Shown here piece after piece: positions 25,120 through 49,005 of a stretch of DNA of 64,000 nucleotides. Source of the stretch: Elysia crispata (lineage: Eukaryota > Mollusca > Gastropoda > Plakobranchidae); the NCBI GenBank assembly GCA_033675545.1, contig JAWDGP010006702.1:71001-135000 (forward strand). The letters are read 5' to 3'. A program made the position numbers and the translations under genes. Each line of letters starts with the position of its first letter. The stretch's first letter is position 1. Under the pieces are notes generated by a model. The model did not search any database and was not told the DNA's origin. It saw only the letters and a program-made list of their open reading frames with translations.

Positions 25120-26108
25120 ACTTTGATTTAAAAGAAATTTAACTCCAATGAAACCAAACCACAACAAGGTATTCAAAGGTTTGGATTATAAGCCATGCAT
25201 TTTACCATGGTATTCCTCGGGTGGAAAACTTAAAAAAAAAAGAGAAACAAAAAAGGTTAGATGTATCTTTTAATATTTCATTAATAATCGGGTTGACAAA
25301 AAGTATTCATTGCTGCAATATATCAACTGCATACTCATGATATTTTGGAAAAGGGGAATTTTATATAAACACAAAAGTTCTTTAGATGCTTATGGTTAAA
25401 AGCAAATAGATAATTGTTAGACTGTGACAGCACCATGTTTTCCATAACTATAATTTCCAGGCCAAAAAAAGCGCATTGGCTGAATGCCATGCCCTTTTCA
25501 AGTTTGTCATTGTTTTGGGGATAGAAGACTTCTTATGAAAATGTGTAATCTACTCCAACAAATGTATGTATACAATCTTGGGATAGAGAAGTAATCATGA
25601 AATGCTCTACCTATATCACATTTAATTTTTGTCACCAGATAAATGTTTCGTAGGCTTTTGGGTTTTGCGTAGTGATGTATAGTATGTAATATATATGTAA
25701 CTAACAGGCCTGTTTCAGAGGTATAAATGTTAGTAAGAGAGCAAGCAGCTGACAATAGTCAAAAATCAAACAAGAGAGGTAAGAAAAGTTGTGGTCGAAG
25801 AAAGGAAAGAAATCATGTTTCTGAAAATATGTCTGGAAAAAAAAAAGATTTTATATCATGCATTTATCAAGGGAAAACTGTCAAAGTGCATTATGAAGGC
25901 ACACAGACACTTAAAAAATTTGAGAGATTTTGTTCATGGACATAAAAAGAACTATTGTTGTTTAGATTCACATAATTTTCTTATGGTGAACACTAATTGT
26001 TTGAGTAGGTACAATTGGATAACACGGTATATCAAGTGCAAGACTAAAAACATTGAATAGAGCTATTATTACTGTTCATACAAGTTTTTTTTATTGGTAT
26101 TCAGTCCA

Positions 26109-26184
<76 letters not shown>

Positions 26185-27356
26185 TACTATTATTATTTTT
26201 TTTCTTTTAAGTTTTTTTTTAATTATCATTGTTGTTTGTGTTTCGTTTTTTGTTGTCTTAATTTTTTTGTTTGAAAAGGAAATTGGCCATCTTAATAAAA
26301 AAAATTTTAAACTCTTCATACCGCTTTTCTTTTCAGATTCCCTAGTAAAGTAAGCAACCAGACAACCAAAATCATTATTTTACAGCAATTTCTTTATTGA
26401 TGATCGGAAAAAGTCAGACGTTTCTGATTGTGTAATAGCAAAAAGGTAACGGTAACCATAAGTTTTATAGGGCAGTCTGTGTTTTTCTTATTCTATGGTA
26501 GTAGATTTGCCTGCCTCGCGCAAAACAAGAATTAACGTATTAACACGCAATGGGTTTCAGAATTATCAGTTCTTATCTCTTTCCTTCAAAACTAAAAAAA
26601 CATACAGTGATTAATAAACTTGTCATGGCATACCATCACCTCTGCATTCACTTGTCGTAAACACCATCCCCTTCCAGCCATCCAGGCTCTTGCCCATTCA
26701 ACTTACCAGCTATTGATATGTCTATTTGAAGAAACATATCTATGAAACTTTCAACACAAGTACTTTCTGCTAATTAACTTTATGTTATTTAAAAGGGTCT
26801 TAATCCCCTTTTGTGAAGGATTATATAATCAAGGTTGGCACTTATGATTAACCAAATTTGATACATACAATCAACTGAAAAGTAAATACCTTTTTGAACC
26901 AAAAAGATATCGCAGAAAATATAAGAACTTTAGGGACTACCAAAATTGTTCGGTAGTTGTTAGTCTTTTTATATATATATATTTGATGATGTACATGTAT
27001 TATCAAATTTATGAATGATTTCACTATTTAACCTAATTAGCCAACAGTGGAAGCTAACCTGGCAGGGAAATGTGTTGGACAACCACCAAGAAGCAAAACA
27101 TACTGCAGTCACATTACCAAAAAGAAGATGCAGCAGAAAAATTATATTGGACTTTGCAGTTTTTACATAGAAGCAGAAAAGAAAGTAGGAGTTGAAGAGA
27201 TAGAGTGAGTAAGAGAGAGATAGAGGGAGACAGACAGACAGAGAGAAATATGTCTAGAGGAAAAGGAAGACATTATGTATTTTTGTGTATGCTAATTTAT
27301 TTCATCATTGCATAGTTAATTATTTACTTACTTATCCTCACTTTATCTCACAGGCC
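25120..27356. other. No gene seen
   Basis: AT-rich; contains the TTA array. A purine-rich GAGAGATAG patch lies at 27195-27250. Confidence 0.5.
26112..26199. repeat. TTA trinucleotide microsatellite
   Basis: About 28 TTA units with one TAC interruption; produces poly-Tyr and poly-Ile frames that are not genes. Confidence 0.97.
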
Positions 27357-28316
27357 ATCATGAGTGCAAAATTTGGAGTGGAGGACCTGAAGCAGAAGAG
27401 AGTGGATCTCACTGGAGGGATTGTAAGAAAACCCCCAGGGTATGAAGAATTCATCTCAGCTAAAGATTTCTAAGACAGTTACTTGTCAAGAGTACACACT
27501 GACAAACACTGTGATAGGCTTAGAGCAATGATAGAACATACAATGAGACTAAGAGTAAGACTTTGTAAGAGTATACTGAAAAAGTCCAGGGAGACCAGAT
27601 GATGAACGATTTTCTGATGTCGAGGAATGAAGAGATCCTGCATGGGTACTGGCTTTATTGCATGTGTCATTGATCCCATGTCTAACGAGCCTTGTCTTTG
27701 TGTTGAATGTAATGGGGCGATAACCAGAAAGTTGTGGAGATTTGAGTTACCGACAGCTCACCATGTTGTGTATTACACAGAGGAAGCGAAGTCAACAAGA
27801 ATCGATCTGTTCTATGATGATGACAGTTAAAAGTTTGATGGTAGAATGAAGACTGTGACAGACTTGGAAATGGTAAGGATTGATCCTGGCAAGGATTTGT
27901 ATTTCATGATGTGTGTGACATATGATGAAGCTTTGCGTGAGAGGATCAAGTTGCTCTACAGTTCTTGTTGGAATGGGTTAGTAAAACCTCTTTATCTATC
28001 TGGTAAAGACTTACTACTGTCTTGTATAGGAGATCGCTGCCCTATACTGATTGTCTCACACCCACGGTCAACTAAGAAGATAATAGTGGTTCAAGAGGAT
28101 GTTGCACAACCCTCTTTTGTAGACTATAACACGGCTACATGCCTGGAGCACCAGGTTTTTTCGTTTTACTTAGACCCAGACGACTGGCATTATGACTTGT
28201 TGTTCCCACTTATTCACAGCAAAAACTCCACCTCAACTTCTACACAACACCAGGACCAATTCAACATCCTTCCAAGACTTTCTAAGGAACTTCAGGGACA
28301 AGAAACTAAACCTTAA
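27357..28316 (+). pseudogene. Broken trypsin-like-domain protein (mollusc-expanded family)
   Basis: One collinear reading from MSAKFGVEDLKQKRVDLTGG to about NILPRLSKEL resembles a multi-copy family of mollusc/lancelet proteins with a trypsin-like peptidase domain. Visible landmarks: RKPPGYEEF, YLSRVHTDKHCDRLRAMI, RFSDVEE, TGFIACVIDP, CVECNG, the His region TAHHVVYYTEEAKSTRIDLF with YDDD, the Asp region DPGKDLYFMMCVTYDE, ILIVSHP, and YNTATC. The reading is broken by TAA at 27471, frame changes near 27598, 27618 and 27636 (together returning to the first frame), and TAA at 27828. The Ser-nucleophile GSSGAPV block expected after NTATC is absent (CLEHQVFSF instead). A good acceptor (tttatctcacag) ends at 27353. 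The family call is from memory. Confidence 0.6.
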
Positions 28317-28496
28317 CAACTCAACTACGGCAACACATGGTTTTTGTTGTAAACTCAAGAACTTTTTACTGATTCTTTCGTGGAAAAAGAAAAGTTTTGC
28401 CTTATTTTATTGTTGCTTTCATTGTTATCTACATTAAGTTTATCAGATTTGTACGATTCTAGATGAAAGAGAGAAAGAAAGAGTGAGAGAGACGCA

Positions 28497-28559
28497 CACA
28501 CATATATTTATGTTTGTGTGTATAAATATATTATATATATATACACACACACATATATG

Positions 28560-28632
<73 letters not shown>
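28497..28632. repeat. Compound CA/TA microsatellite
   Basis: Alternating CACA, TATA and TGTG runs ending in about 15 CA units that abut the left end of the mini-transposon at 28631. Confidence 0.95.
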
Positions 28633-28634
<2 letters not shown>

Positions 28635-29106
28635 GGAAACCTCAAAAACCGAAGTCTGATTATTTGAATTTCTCATAAACCGAATTTTGCAAGATGATAG
28701 TTTTTTTTTTCTCTTTGGCTTTGTTAGAACCGGACTCGTATTTCGAAGTATTTCTGATTTGATTCTCTTAATTCGAAGTCGATACCACCTCATAAGCATC
28801 ACAAAAGTGCTACATGCATCTCTCTCAAGCAGCAAGCCATGTCAATCACTGCCCAAGAAAGGCTGATCAGTGCGCTAACAAATCAAGAAGGGAGCAGATG
28901 CATTAACAATTAAGTGTCAGTAGCAAATCTGTACTGATACTGATAACAACGCGGGACAGGGGAAGGGGAGGGTTGCTCGTTGTAGGCTCAGTACACACTC
29001 ACTCAATGAGTCTTAGCCTCAGTTATACCCATTTTTGTCATTCGAATACTCTTAATTCGAAGATTTAATCCATTCCCATACAATTCGAATTATGAGGTTT
29101 CCATTG
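28631..29106. mobile_element. Tigger/pogo-like non-autonomous DNA transposon, copy 1
   Basis: Terminal inverted repeats CAGTGGAAACCTCA (left) and the complement of CAATGGAAACCTCA (right), rich in TTCGAA words as usual in pogo/Tigger ends. TA follows on the right (29107-29108); the left flank is CA because the element abuts an expanded CA/TA microsatellite. 476 bp, no transposase. Shares about 85-90% by eye with the copy at 33289-33759. Confidence 0.85.
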
Positions 29107-29108
29107 TA

Positions 29109-32100
29109 TCCTTAAATGCTCTGTCTTCAATATATCCTACCTATTCTCCCTCTTCCCCCTCCTTATCTCTTCCTCTATGCTGTTCTATGTCGCCTGCATG
29201 GCGTTTATTATCAGACATCCCCCCCTCCCCCACTTTCATTGGACACTATTTAATCTCCACTTTAAAGCAAAGCTAGGCATTTACATGGCTAGATGCAGAA
29301 TTCAAAACTACACCCCTACCTCTCATTCCCAAATCTTGACAATCAACAAATTCCAAAATGTGCTGACCACTTAGGTATGCAATTCTGCTGGTCAATATCA
29401 AGTTATTACTTTAAAAAGATTTTTAAAAGGTTTGTGTTGATGAGGCAATCGTGGTTTAATAATAAACTCTTGGCTCTCGTATCAGGTTGATCAGGTGTGA
29501 TGTTGAATGCTTGGGAAGGTTCCTCGCCTCATCTGACTATTGAATGAGTACTCAGGTGCAGTCAGTTTACCAGGGAGAGGCGATGATTCTAATAGCTGCT
29601 CCTCTTTCAGTTCAGACAGATATATGGTCAGGCGGAGAGCGATCAGTAGATTTACTAGGAAGGCATGGCATTTTCTTTTAAAGGAGTTGGGCTTACTTAA
29701 AACAATCCCAAATGTCTAGCTTTATTGAAATAACTTTTTATTTTCCCCCCTTATTTTAAAGAACAGACTCAACTAAATGATCTACTGATATCAAAACACA
29801 GGTCAATAGATATGCTTAGTATTTACTAGCGACCTCACAATTTATTTTCTGTCACTAAACCTGAAAGAATACAATAGTGCTTCACTTTTCTCTTCTTAAT
29901 TGGGTCACATGAAAACGAAGCCATCAGTTAAGTTATTTTAATAATTGAAGAAAATAAAACGATTATTCTTTATGTTTTACGTGATTTTGGTCAAATTCCA
30001 TCCAGTTCAAAACACTTGAAAAAGGTCTTTAAAAATCCACCTTGAAGCTGAAAAAAGACTAAAAGTCCACCATACATACTGTGATTGCGCGAGGCGCATG
30101 GTCACACTTCACGAGTTCAGCGCTGAGCCACTGAATGTGTAGGAAAACTGTTTGAAAACCCCGTGTATAGAGGGCGTGTCGCATACGGTCTAGCAAGGGG
30201 GCAGAATATCAAGCTCTGCCTGATATTTTCTGGTGCAGTGCCTGACAGGCTCAGCCAGGCTATAAAAAATGACACAAAAATTTCGGATTTTGACAAAGAG
30301 TCTCAGGATTGTATTCCTCATCGAATTTTAGCTCTGACTGATACCAAATCATACATAAATGTTACATAGAACAGGAGGTTTAAAAAATAAAATTAAAAAA
30401 AGCCCTATCTGGATTATTGGCTCATGTGGGCATGTTGCTGTCTTTGGGTTTCCCCCTTTTCCTCCCATTGTCTTGTTTGTACCCTATACACCTTTTTGCA
30501 TGAATAAGCAGGACTGAGTCAACTAGCTGATGCAATGTGTTGCGATATGTCGCTCAGTGTATTGACCCCGTGAGCTCAAAATTTCCTAAACCTTCACACC
30601 ACCCCTTGTTTTCCCACTGCGTGTGTGGTATGTAAAATCACAGCACAGAATGCCTTGCACACATATCTTATGCAACGCCTAGTGTCCCCTCTGTGTGAAT
30701 GGTTGATTTTAATACCTAAAGACCTCTGTATTTGTGACTAAAAGCAATTCAAACTTTACCCTAACTTTATTTCCCTATAGGAGACAGAGATATAATGGTG
30801 GGTGCTAAACAATTTGAGCTATACTGGAATCTGGATAAGTCCATAGCTAAGGACAGAAAAAAGTTAGTTCACTTTAAGCAAGAAATGACTTTAACCATTG
30901 CAAATATGTAGAGAATATAAAAAAGACCACCGAACAGAGCTGACTGTTATATATATGGAGAGCACATGTATTCATCTAAGCGCAAAATATAGATTCTTAT
31001 AGCAAAACTATGATGAGTCATTCTGTGAATTCCATTGCCAGAGGTTTTTCTTTTCTTTTTTAGTAAATGTATTTGAATGAATAAATTTATAAGATATGGT
31101 GTTCAACACGAATTGAATGAAACGCAAAGATATTATAAATGGTCAACTCTGGGAATGCTTTAATATCTGATCAAACTAGATCTATTTGTATAATCTTTTA
31201 CACTGAGATAAATAATAAGCATACAATTTGGCATACAAAATCTAGGTAGATTCTCTAAACAGGATTTTTCCTCCACAGATTTCTTCAGACAGAAATGAAG
31301 TATTTTTCAACAAACCTTACACCAGGTAAAACTAAAAGCGACATGTAAATTAAAAGTTATAAACCGTGCAAACATAAAAGATAAGCATGTTTGTTTAGTG
31401 GTGGTCTGATTATATCTAGCCATAAAAAAACAAATTTCATATTGCGAAAATACATTTATTTATTTTTTTCACTTTTTTTTTTATAACAGGCCTGAGAACT
31501 TCTGACCAGAGTTACCAGCAAGTCTGACATCTAACAAGAACATTGTCTGTCAGTGTCAGGGTTCATTTCTTGACATATCTTAAGTCAAAGAATTTAGGGA
31601 CATTCAATTAGATAGTTCAAACTGTCAGAGATTCAGCTGAGAGTAAATTGCAGAAATTGTGTTCAGGGGCAAGGTTACCTTGGAAATTCCAAAAACGAGA
31701 AAAAACATGGTATCAAAATTTTGAAAGGCTGGGCCTTGTGAGTCTTGTTTAGCTGCTCTCAAGTTATTTTCAGTAGGGATTCTTGTTTGTGATATAAACC
31801 TTGACATTGCCTTATATATTGCTAGGCTGCACAATAAGCCAAATATTTTCTTTTCAAAGAATTCTGCTCAGCTCCATTCTTTCCCAAGATAAAAAGGAGC
31901 ACTATCAACATCAGCAGCAGCAGCAGCAGCTGGAGTCTTGAAGAAGTTCCAACACGTTAGTGAGGACCACAGGATGATTAGCCACAGTATACAAAACAAT
32001 GCAAATGCAACTAAAGTAATATCCTTAGGAAATTAAAGTATGACTAGTTTTATATCTCAATTAGGATAATTAAAGAAAAAAAATTGGTCACAGAAACATT

Positions 32101-33286
32101 TTTTCTCAAACACACTTTTATCACATTTATGAAATCCAATTTTTCACAATTACACATACCGGTATGATGATTCCAAAAGGAGAAGGGCTTTTCTTCCGTC
32201 GATGCATTTCTGACTTACTTGGTTGCCTCTGACATAATATACTAATAAATGCACAGCACAAAGACGGTTCGTAACAGAAATGTCAAGTTCAGACTTGAAA
32301 AAGATTTTTTTTTTAAATCCTTTTCAGATACTGACATACTAGTATTTGCTGAATCCAACTCCAAGCCCCATGTTGCTACTAATACAGTAGAAGTCCTTAA
32401 AAAAATAAATAAATCAACTGTAGAGAAAACCTAAATAATTGCAGCTTATAAAAGCTTTAGGAATTAAGATATGATGCTTGCAAGACTGTTGAATTGCCTG
32501 CAGCCACACAAGTCAACAAAAAAAAAAAGAGAGACACTGGTCCCATTTTCTTCTTTTTTTTTCTTGGATCAGTCATCTGCATCTAGTAAGACAGAGACTA
32601 AGAGAAGTAATGTTAAAAATGATAAAAATATCAGACATTGATATGACAACAGTGGCCATATTAGATTAAGAGAAAAAAAATTAAGTCAATGGATCTAACA
32701 TTGGAAAACGCAATTCACTCTACGATGAAAGAAAAAAATCGATTTATCCAAGTTTGACAGGGGAGAAATTCGCTGGATAATTTTTTGTCCACAAAAAATT
32801 GCACAAAATTTAAAACTGTTGTGTTCAGGCATATACAAATAAATAGTTAAGGACACTTGAACAGCTTTTAATAATAGGTAATGAAAATTTCAAGCCCATT
32901 GGTTGCTAAGAAATAATCACATTTCCTGTTTAGCAACAAGCTAAAAGAAAATTTAAAGAAAAACAGTTTTAAGTTTTAAAGCATTTAAATTAGCCTTTTA
33001 CTCTTCACAAAAAAACAGGAAAATCTTTTTAACCTACAATGCTCTATAAGGCATTTTTAGTCTTTTTTTTTTTTTTGAGAAGTCAAACTTTCCAACCTAA
33101 TTTATCGATAAACATTGATTAGTATTAACAGAATTATAAAGATTATCTGCTCAAATTGACGGTGTCAGTATCCATATGTTTGCATGCTGCCTGAAGATTT
33201 TTTTGCTCTTCTTTTGTTAGCTCCAAATACTGAGCCATCATTTTAGTTAGTCTCCAACTGTCTTAAGTCATAAATAATGCTTGCCA
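29109..33286. other. No gene seen
   Basis: Frames up to 69 codons with no splice or homology support. A GC-richer patch at 30080-30260 and a short CAG run at 31914-31931 are the only local features. Confidence 0.5.
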
Positions 33287-33288
33287 TA

Positions 33289-33759
33289 CAGAGGAAACCT
33301 CAAAAACTGAAGTCTGATTATTCGAATTTCTCATAAACTGAATTTTGCAAGATGATAGGTTTTTTTTTCTTATTGGCTTTATTAGAATTGGATTCACATT
33401 TCGAAGTACTTCTAGTTCGATTCTCTTAATTTGAAGTCAATACCACATTGGCATCACGAAAGTGCTACATGCATCTCTTAAGCAGCAAGCAATGCTAATC
33501 ACTGCTCAAGAAAGGCTGATCAGTGCGCTAACAAATCAAGAAGGGAGCGGATGCATTAACAATTAAGTGCCGGTAGCAAACCTGTACTGATATTAATAGC
33601 AACGTGGGATCGGGGAAGGAGGAGTTGCTCGTTATAGACTCAGTACACACTCACTCAATGAGTCTTAGACTCTATCATACCCATTTTTTGTAATTTGCAT
33701 ACTCTTAATTCAAAGATTTAATCCATTCCCATACAATTCAAATTATGCTGTTTCCACTG
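33289..33759. mobile_element. Tigger/pogo-like non-autonomous DNA transposon, copy 2
   Basis: 471 bp in the same orientation as copy 1, with CAGAGGAAACCTCA at the left and GGTTT-like CTGTTTCCACTG at the right, flanked by TA on both sides (33287-33288, 33760-33761), the Tc1/mariner-superfamily target duplication. No transposase frame. The TTCGAA words of copy 1 are often decayed to TTCAAA here. Confidence 0.88.
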
Positions 33760-33761
33760 TA

Positions 33762-36700
33762 TAAAAACAGTAACTTCTGTGGCTTACAGAAATGTTGAAT
33801 AGTTTGAGAGCAGAGGGATCTAGGCCATGGAACAGGAGCACAAGGTGTTTTCTATTGAAAGCCTACTATGCAAGTCAAATCTTATTTATAAAAGAGCACA
33901 GCAGTTTGGATTTAGTGGTTACCACTGTGACCATATCACCTGACTCATCCAGATCTATTCACACCAATCTGACACTGACATTCTGTAGTGAGTGTAATAC
34001 GTTTTGAAGAACATTGTAAGTAAAATGAAAATTAACCATAAATTAACTTATTTGGACTTGAATAGTGATTGAGATTCAGATTGTCAGCTAGTTATTTATA
34101 TTTGCTTCTTTTCTGAGGATGACCTACGACTTAGAAAGAAAGACCAAGGCTTAGAATAGATTGCATCTTGCTTTATATGATGAAAAATCTTAACATCTTG
34201 TGATCATCCAAACCTATCCTACCACAAGCCAAAAAAAAAAAAATCAGCAGCTAATGGACAGACATTTATAATTGAGAAATAAATGATGAAGATGGTACTG
34301 GACCTGACACATGCCACTCCATCCAAGTCTACATACGTGAATATCTCTTAAAAAAATTAAATTTAAGTAAATCTAATATCTATGAACAACAAAGACTGGA
34401 TGAAAAATAAATTTCATCAGCAAGTTACTTTTAAGCTATCCTCATAACAATTTACCACACTTGTCTTTGAGAGATTTTTTAAATAAATAAAATTAACAAA
34501 AACTTTCTGACTACAATGTTAATTTGAGGACAGCAGAAAGGAAATTAAATTCTCTTTATGCGAAAAAATATCTCTATTAAATTCAACTTGAATGTGCAAT
34601 TATATCCCTTCCATATACATGTTTTTGATAGTTGCTTACTTATAGAGTATCCCATTGGGTTAAAATGATGTAGATTCATGAAATCTAAAAAAAAATATCC
34701 ATCAAGAATAGATTTTTTATCATAATACGAGTGCAACAATTTAACTGGACTAGTATAATTTGGGCTGTAATTTATTCCTATCATGAAAATCATATTGACA
34801 GAATCAATTCAATACAAATTTATCTAAGCTGATCCACTCTTAGGCTTTGAGCCTTCCACTCACACTGCCGAAGTAGAGAGTTTACTGACATTACAATGCA
34901 AGATCATCATATTTGTAATGTAAGGTACATAAAATACACTTCATACAATCAAAGTATAAATGCAATTTGACATAAATAACAATATATTTGCAGGGTCTAC
35001 AATCATCAAGGAAATATAAAACAGTGGATATTGGATGAGATGGGAAAATACTCAATAAATAACAGAATACCGATATCCCAAGACTGAATACTTTCTCTCT
35101 ATGCCTATTTAAACCTTTTTATTAATTCAGTAGATTAATAATAAGTCCACTTTTCACAAGTACAATGTTGTGTTAGAAAAGCATTCCACACAACTGCAAC
35201 TATGAAAATTATAAAGGAGCTAAGATTCTTCAAATGACGATAAATTTTATCTTTAAGTTTGGGCTAGCAATCTTGTTAAAGTATTCATCTCACTAGTACA
35301 GATCGAAAAGAATATATAGATCGAGTTTTGAATTTTAAAGTCCACATAGGGGCAAAAAATAAAGCCAAAAGAAAGATCCATATATGCAAAGTTCTTTAAG
35401 AAAAAAAAACATGTTTGAGGTTCCTTGCGGTCTTTGAAAATATGTAATATAGCATTAAAATGAAGGAAGAAGGCTCACCATGCGCTGAAGATGAGTTGAA
35501 ATAAATGGAGAGACATCAGCACAAAATTTACATACACAAAGCTAGTTCGGGTTTTGAGCAATATTTGTGGAAAGGAATTGGAAAATATAGAAGTAAATTG
35601 GTGTAGGAGAAACACGATATGTAATCTTCAGTTTTTTCACTAATTAACAAAAACTAATGAGATACAGCCAGGATGGTGACTAGTTAGTTTGCTCAGCCCC
35701 ATTATTAAACTGCTGCTTCCTAATGTAAAGCTTGGTCAGTTTAAACAACACAGCAAAACATTTTGAAGTATAACAATAAGTAAAGCAAAGGTACAAGGTC
35801 AAATTTTTATTTGCTGTGCGCCATATGTTTTACATAGGTATCAAAGTATGACTGCTCTAAATAAATGTGTATTAAGCAAGTATTATTATCTTTTGTGTAT
35901 TTAATAACACAGATATTATAATTTAAATAACTTTTATATTTGTGCATTCTGATGATCAAAAATTTGTTGGAAACAGGAAAGTTCTGTGAAATGGCACTGC
36001 CCAATTGAAATATTAATGAATTAAATGTATAATAATCTTAAAATATGAATAGTTTGAAAAATGCACATATATCTTATTCATTTTTTTTTTATCCATGCAT
36101 ATTTTATATAAAATAAATTTAGTCTGAATTTCTTTTGTTGACAGTGGATCTTTTCCTTCATCTCATTTAAAAGAATCCTGATAATTTTATGCAAAATTTT
36201 ATCACTGCAAAGCTAAGAAATTCAAAGTTTCAAAATATCTGAACCTTTGCCATAAAAAAAATTATGAAACATTTAATTTAATAGTACTCTGAGCAAGGCA
36301 CAAAATGAGACTAAAAATGTATCTATATGATGTGATGGCAGAGCAAATGTAAAGGGCCTGGCAAATTACCTGAGAGCCAATGTCTGGGAATTTAAAAAAA
36401 AAACCTAGGTAGATTTTAAGTATTTAACAGACGACTTTACAACAAAGTAAGGCATGATATACTGTTAAAGTTTTGAGAACAAACAACAAAACAAATCAGT
36501 ACAGCTTATATTTTCTAGCTTCCATGGCTATTTCCCAAATTGTTTGAGAAAAAGTTACGTAGCTTTTAAAAATTTAAAACTTTTTTAGGGGCTAACAGGT
36601 AAAATGATAAACTCAAAAGTCCCAAGGAACTGTCCCAAAGAATCAGGAATTGTAAAAATAAAAAACATATTTCTTAAGTGTATCCAAAAATTTCGCCACA

Positions 36701-37001
36701 CAAAACTAATTTGATAGAGAAATATTGGTGCTATATTTAGTACCAAATTCAGATGGCACCACGCACTAAGACCTGCTGTTTCAAGTCAGTATAAGACTGT
36801 TCAACTGAATGGCCATGGCTATGTCTTTATTATGAATAAATGGAAATTGATGAGAGAAAAAAACAAAAACTACATAATCTTGCACTACACTGTACAAAAA
36901 ATACAATTTTTCCTCTTCAAATGGACATAGATATTTTGGCAGCAGTATTCAGTGTCTTTCAATATAACTAAAACGCCCAAAAGTCTGTATTTCTTTTTTT
37001 T
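33762..37001. other. No gene seen
   Basis: AT-rich intergenic sequence downstream of TMEM185; many poly-A/T runs, no structure. Confidence 0.5.
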
Positions 37002-37007
37002 TTTATT
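37002..37007 (-). terminator. Candidate polyadenylation signal of TMEM185
   Basis: AATAAA on the minus strand about 240 nt past the TMEM185 stop codon. Another AATAAA lies near 36826-36831. Which one is used cannot be told from sequence. Confidence 0.4.
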
Positions 37008-37246
37008 ATTCCTATCTTCTTGTGGTTCAGTATTTGTGTAAGGCCAGAACCAGTGAGCCAATATGTGATGTTCCCACAAACACCTCCACAACTGTTGAAG
37101 TTGGTATGTCTTTTGCATCACGGCTCAACCTGAAGTGTCAATTGTCACACAAATCAATCTATGCAATTAGTCTAATTATGTCTTTTGCCATAAAATTAAC
37201 TGCATTGACATAAGAAAACTAGTTTGGCGTAATGATCGTTACATAA

Positions 37247-47196
<9,950 letters not shown>

Positions 47197-48239
47197 TTTA
47201 ATGTTTCCACAGTGGCTTTCAGTTGAAATCCAGCTCCTAGATGTAGACTTGATTTCTACTATAAATTCTAGATTTAGATTCTAAAGTCCAATATTAACCT
47301 ACTCTAAATTTATTCTAGATCTAGATTCTGGATAACCATTTCGCCAATTTCACCACACGTGCTAGAATCTAAATCACAGAAACCATCGATTCAGAATCTA
47401 TCATTTCTACAAACTGGAAGTTCATATAGACATCTAGAATCTAGTCTAGATCTAGATTTCTAGATCTATACCATTCTATTTCTAATCTAAAAAGATTTTT
47501 CCTTTTGGATAAATAGATTAAATATATATAGAAATCTAAAAGGAAACAATTTTAGAAACGATGCAGATTTAAATATAGATCTATATTACAAAGATGTTTA
47601 GGTTTGTTATTGTTTTTTTTTTTTTTTTTTTTTTTAAATTTCTACTCGTTTAGAGAGCCCTGTCAACACACAAAAATTTATTGTTTATCAATCAGTAAAA
47701 TACCACTCAGTCTAACAGGAAGTGTAGAGCGAGGTAACTAAGGGGAGCTACTCTGATGCAAACTTCAACTGTGTCATAACGTTTGGTGGAATCATTTTGT
47801 CGTTATAGGCTATTCTTTTATTTCTCTCTCGAACTCTTATACTAAAAGCCAATGACTATTTTATTGTTAAGAAGTGTTTGGTACCGGCGCATTTCTTTAA
47901 GAAGTCATTCTAGCGTGTTTATCATTGGGTTCATCTTCAGCTGTGCGGAATCTTGAAAAAGGTTCTACTATTCTTTCTCACTCTGACATTTCCTTACAGA
48001 AAAGGAGACAGATACCACAATTATGCAGACTAAGTAAAAATAAAAAATAGGGATAAAAGTAAAAAGCTAAACTAGTGTTCGATGTTTCTTAACCCCCACT
48101 TTTTGTCTTTCGGTCTGTCTTCCTGTATACCCTGTTTTTCTCTATTCATTCTATTCGCTTTATATTTCTTCCAAATCCTCTTTTGCTATTCAACAAAGGT
48201 CCCTGATAATCACTATCCTTTGTTTTTATTTACACTTTG

Positions 48240-48241
<2 letters not shown>

Positions 48242-48307
<66 letters not shown>
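48242..48307. repeat. CT microsatellite
   Basis: About 32 perfect CT units, C/T on the plus strand. Confidence 0.97.
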
Positions 48308-48308
<1 letters not shown>

Positions 48309-48786
48309 GTTCTTTGTTTAGCCCCATTCATCTTTGTCTTTCTCAGAAAATGTCTTAAACTATTCTAAAGACTCGTTTCACAAACCAACATCACCGCTAC
48401 TTCTCATAGCAAAGTGTGAAAGAAGCTACGACCCTATTAGCACGCAGACTTCTGTTGTCTTCTTATAACTACAAGGGATCATAAGCGAGCAAAGGATAAA
48501 AAAAGATAAGCATTCCAAGCTTTTAGTGACATAGTAGACAAGGAATGTGGGCCTATGCTTATTCTTCTAAAGCCCTGCCGTATTATTTTTCTCTTTTGCC
48601 CAATGAAAGACAGGAAAATTAAGGGAAGAAACACATTTTTTTTTGTGCTCTTTATTCATTGTCTTCGCTTTATATTACTCCCAAATCCTCTTTTGTTCTT
48701 TCAGAAAGGATCCTGATAACCACTACCATTTGATTTTCTTTCCGCTTTAAACCTCTTTCTATATGTCTGTCTGACTGCATATCTAT

Positions 48787-48926
48787 CTGAGCTGTCTGTC
48801 TATCTGTCTGTCTGTCTGTCTGTCTGTCTCTGTCTCTGTCTCTCTCTGTCTCTCTGTCTCTCTCCCTCCCTCCCTCTCTCTCTCTCCCTCCCCCTCTCTC
48901 TCCCTCCCTCTCTCCCCCCTCTCTCT

Positions 48927-48971
<45 letters not shown>

Positions 48972-49005
48972 CCCCCCTCTCTCTCTCTCTTCATCTCTCT
49001 CAATA
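48787..49005. repeat. Pyrimidine tract (TCTG, CT, CCCT repeats)
   Basis: About 220 nt almost free of A, mixing CTGT, CTCT and CCCTCC repeats, directly upstream of the candidate exon at 49020. Confidence 0.95.
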
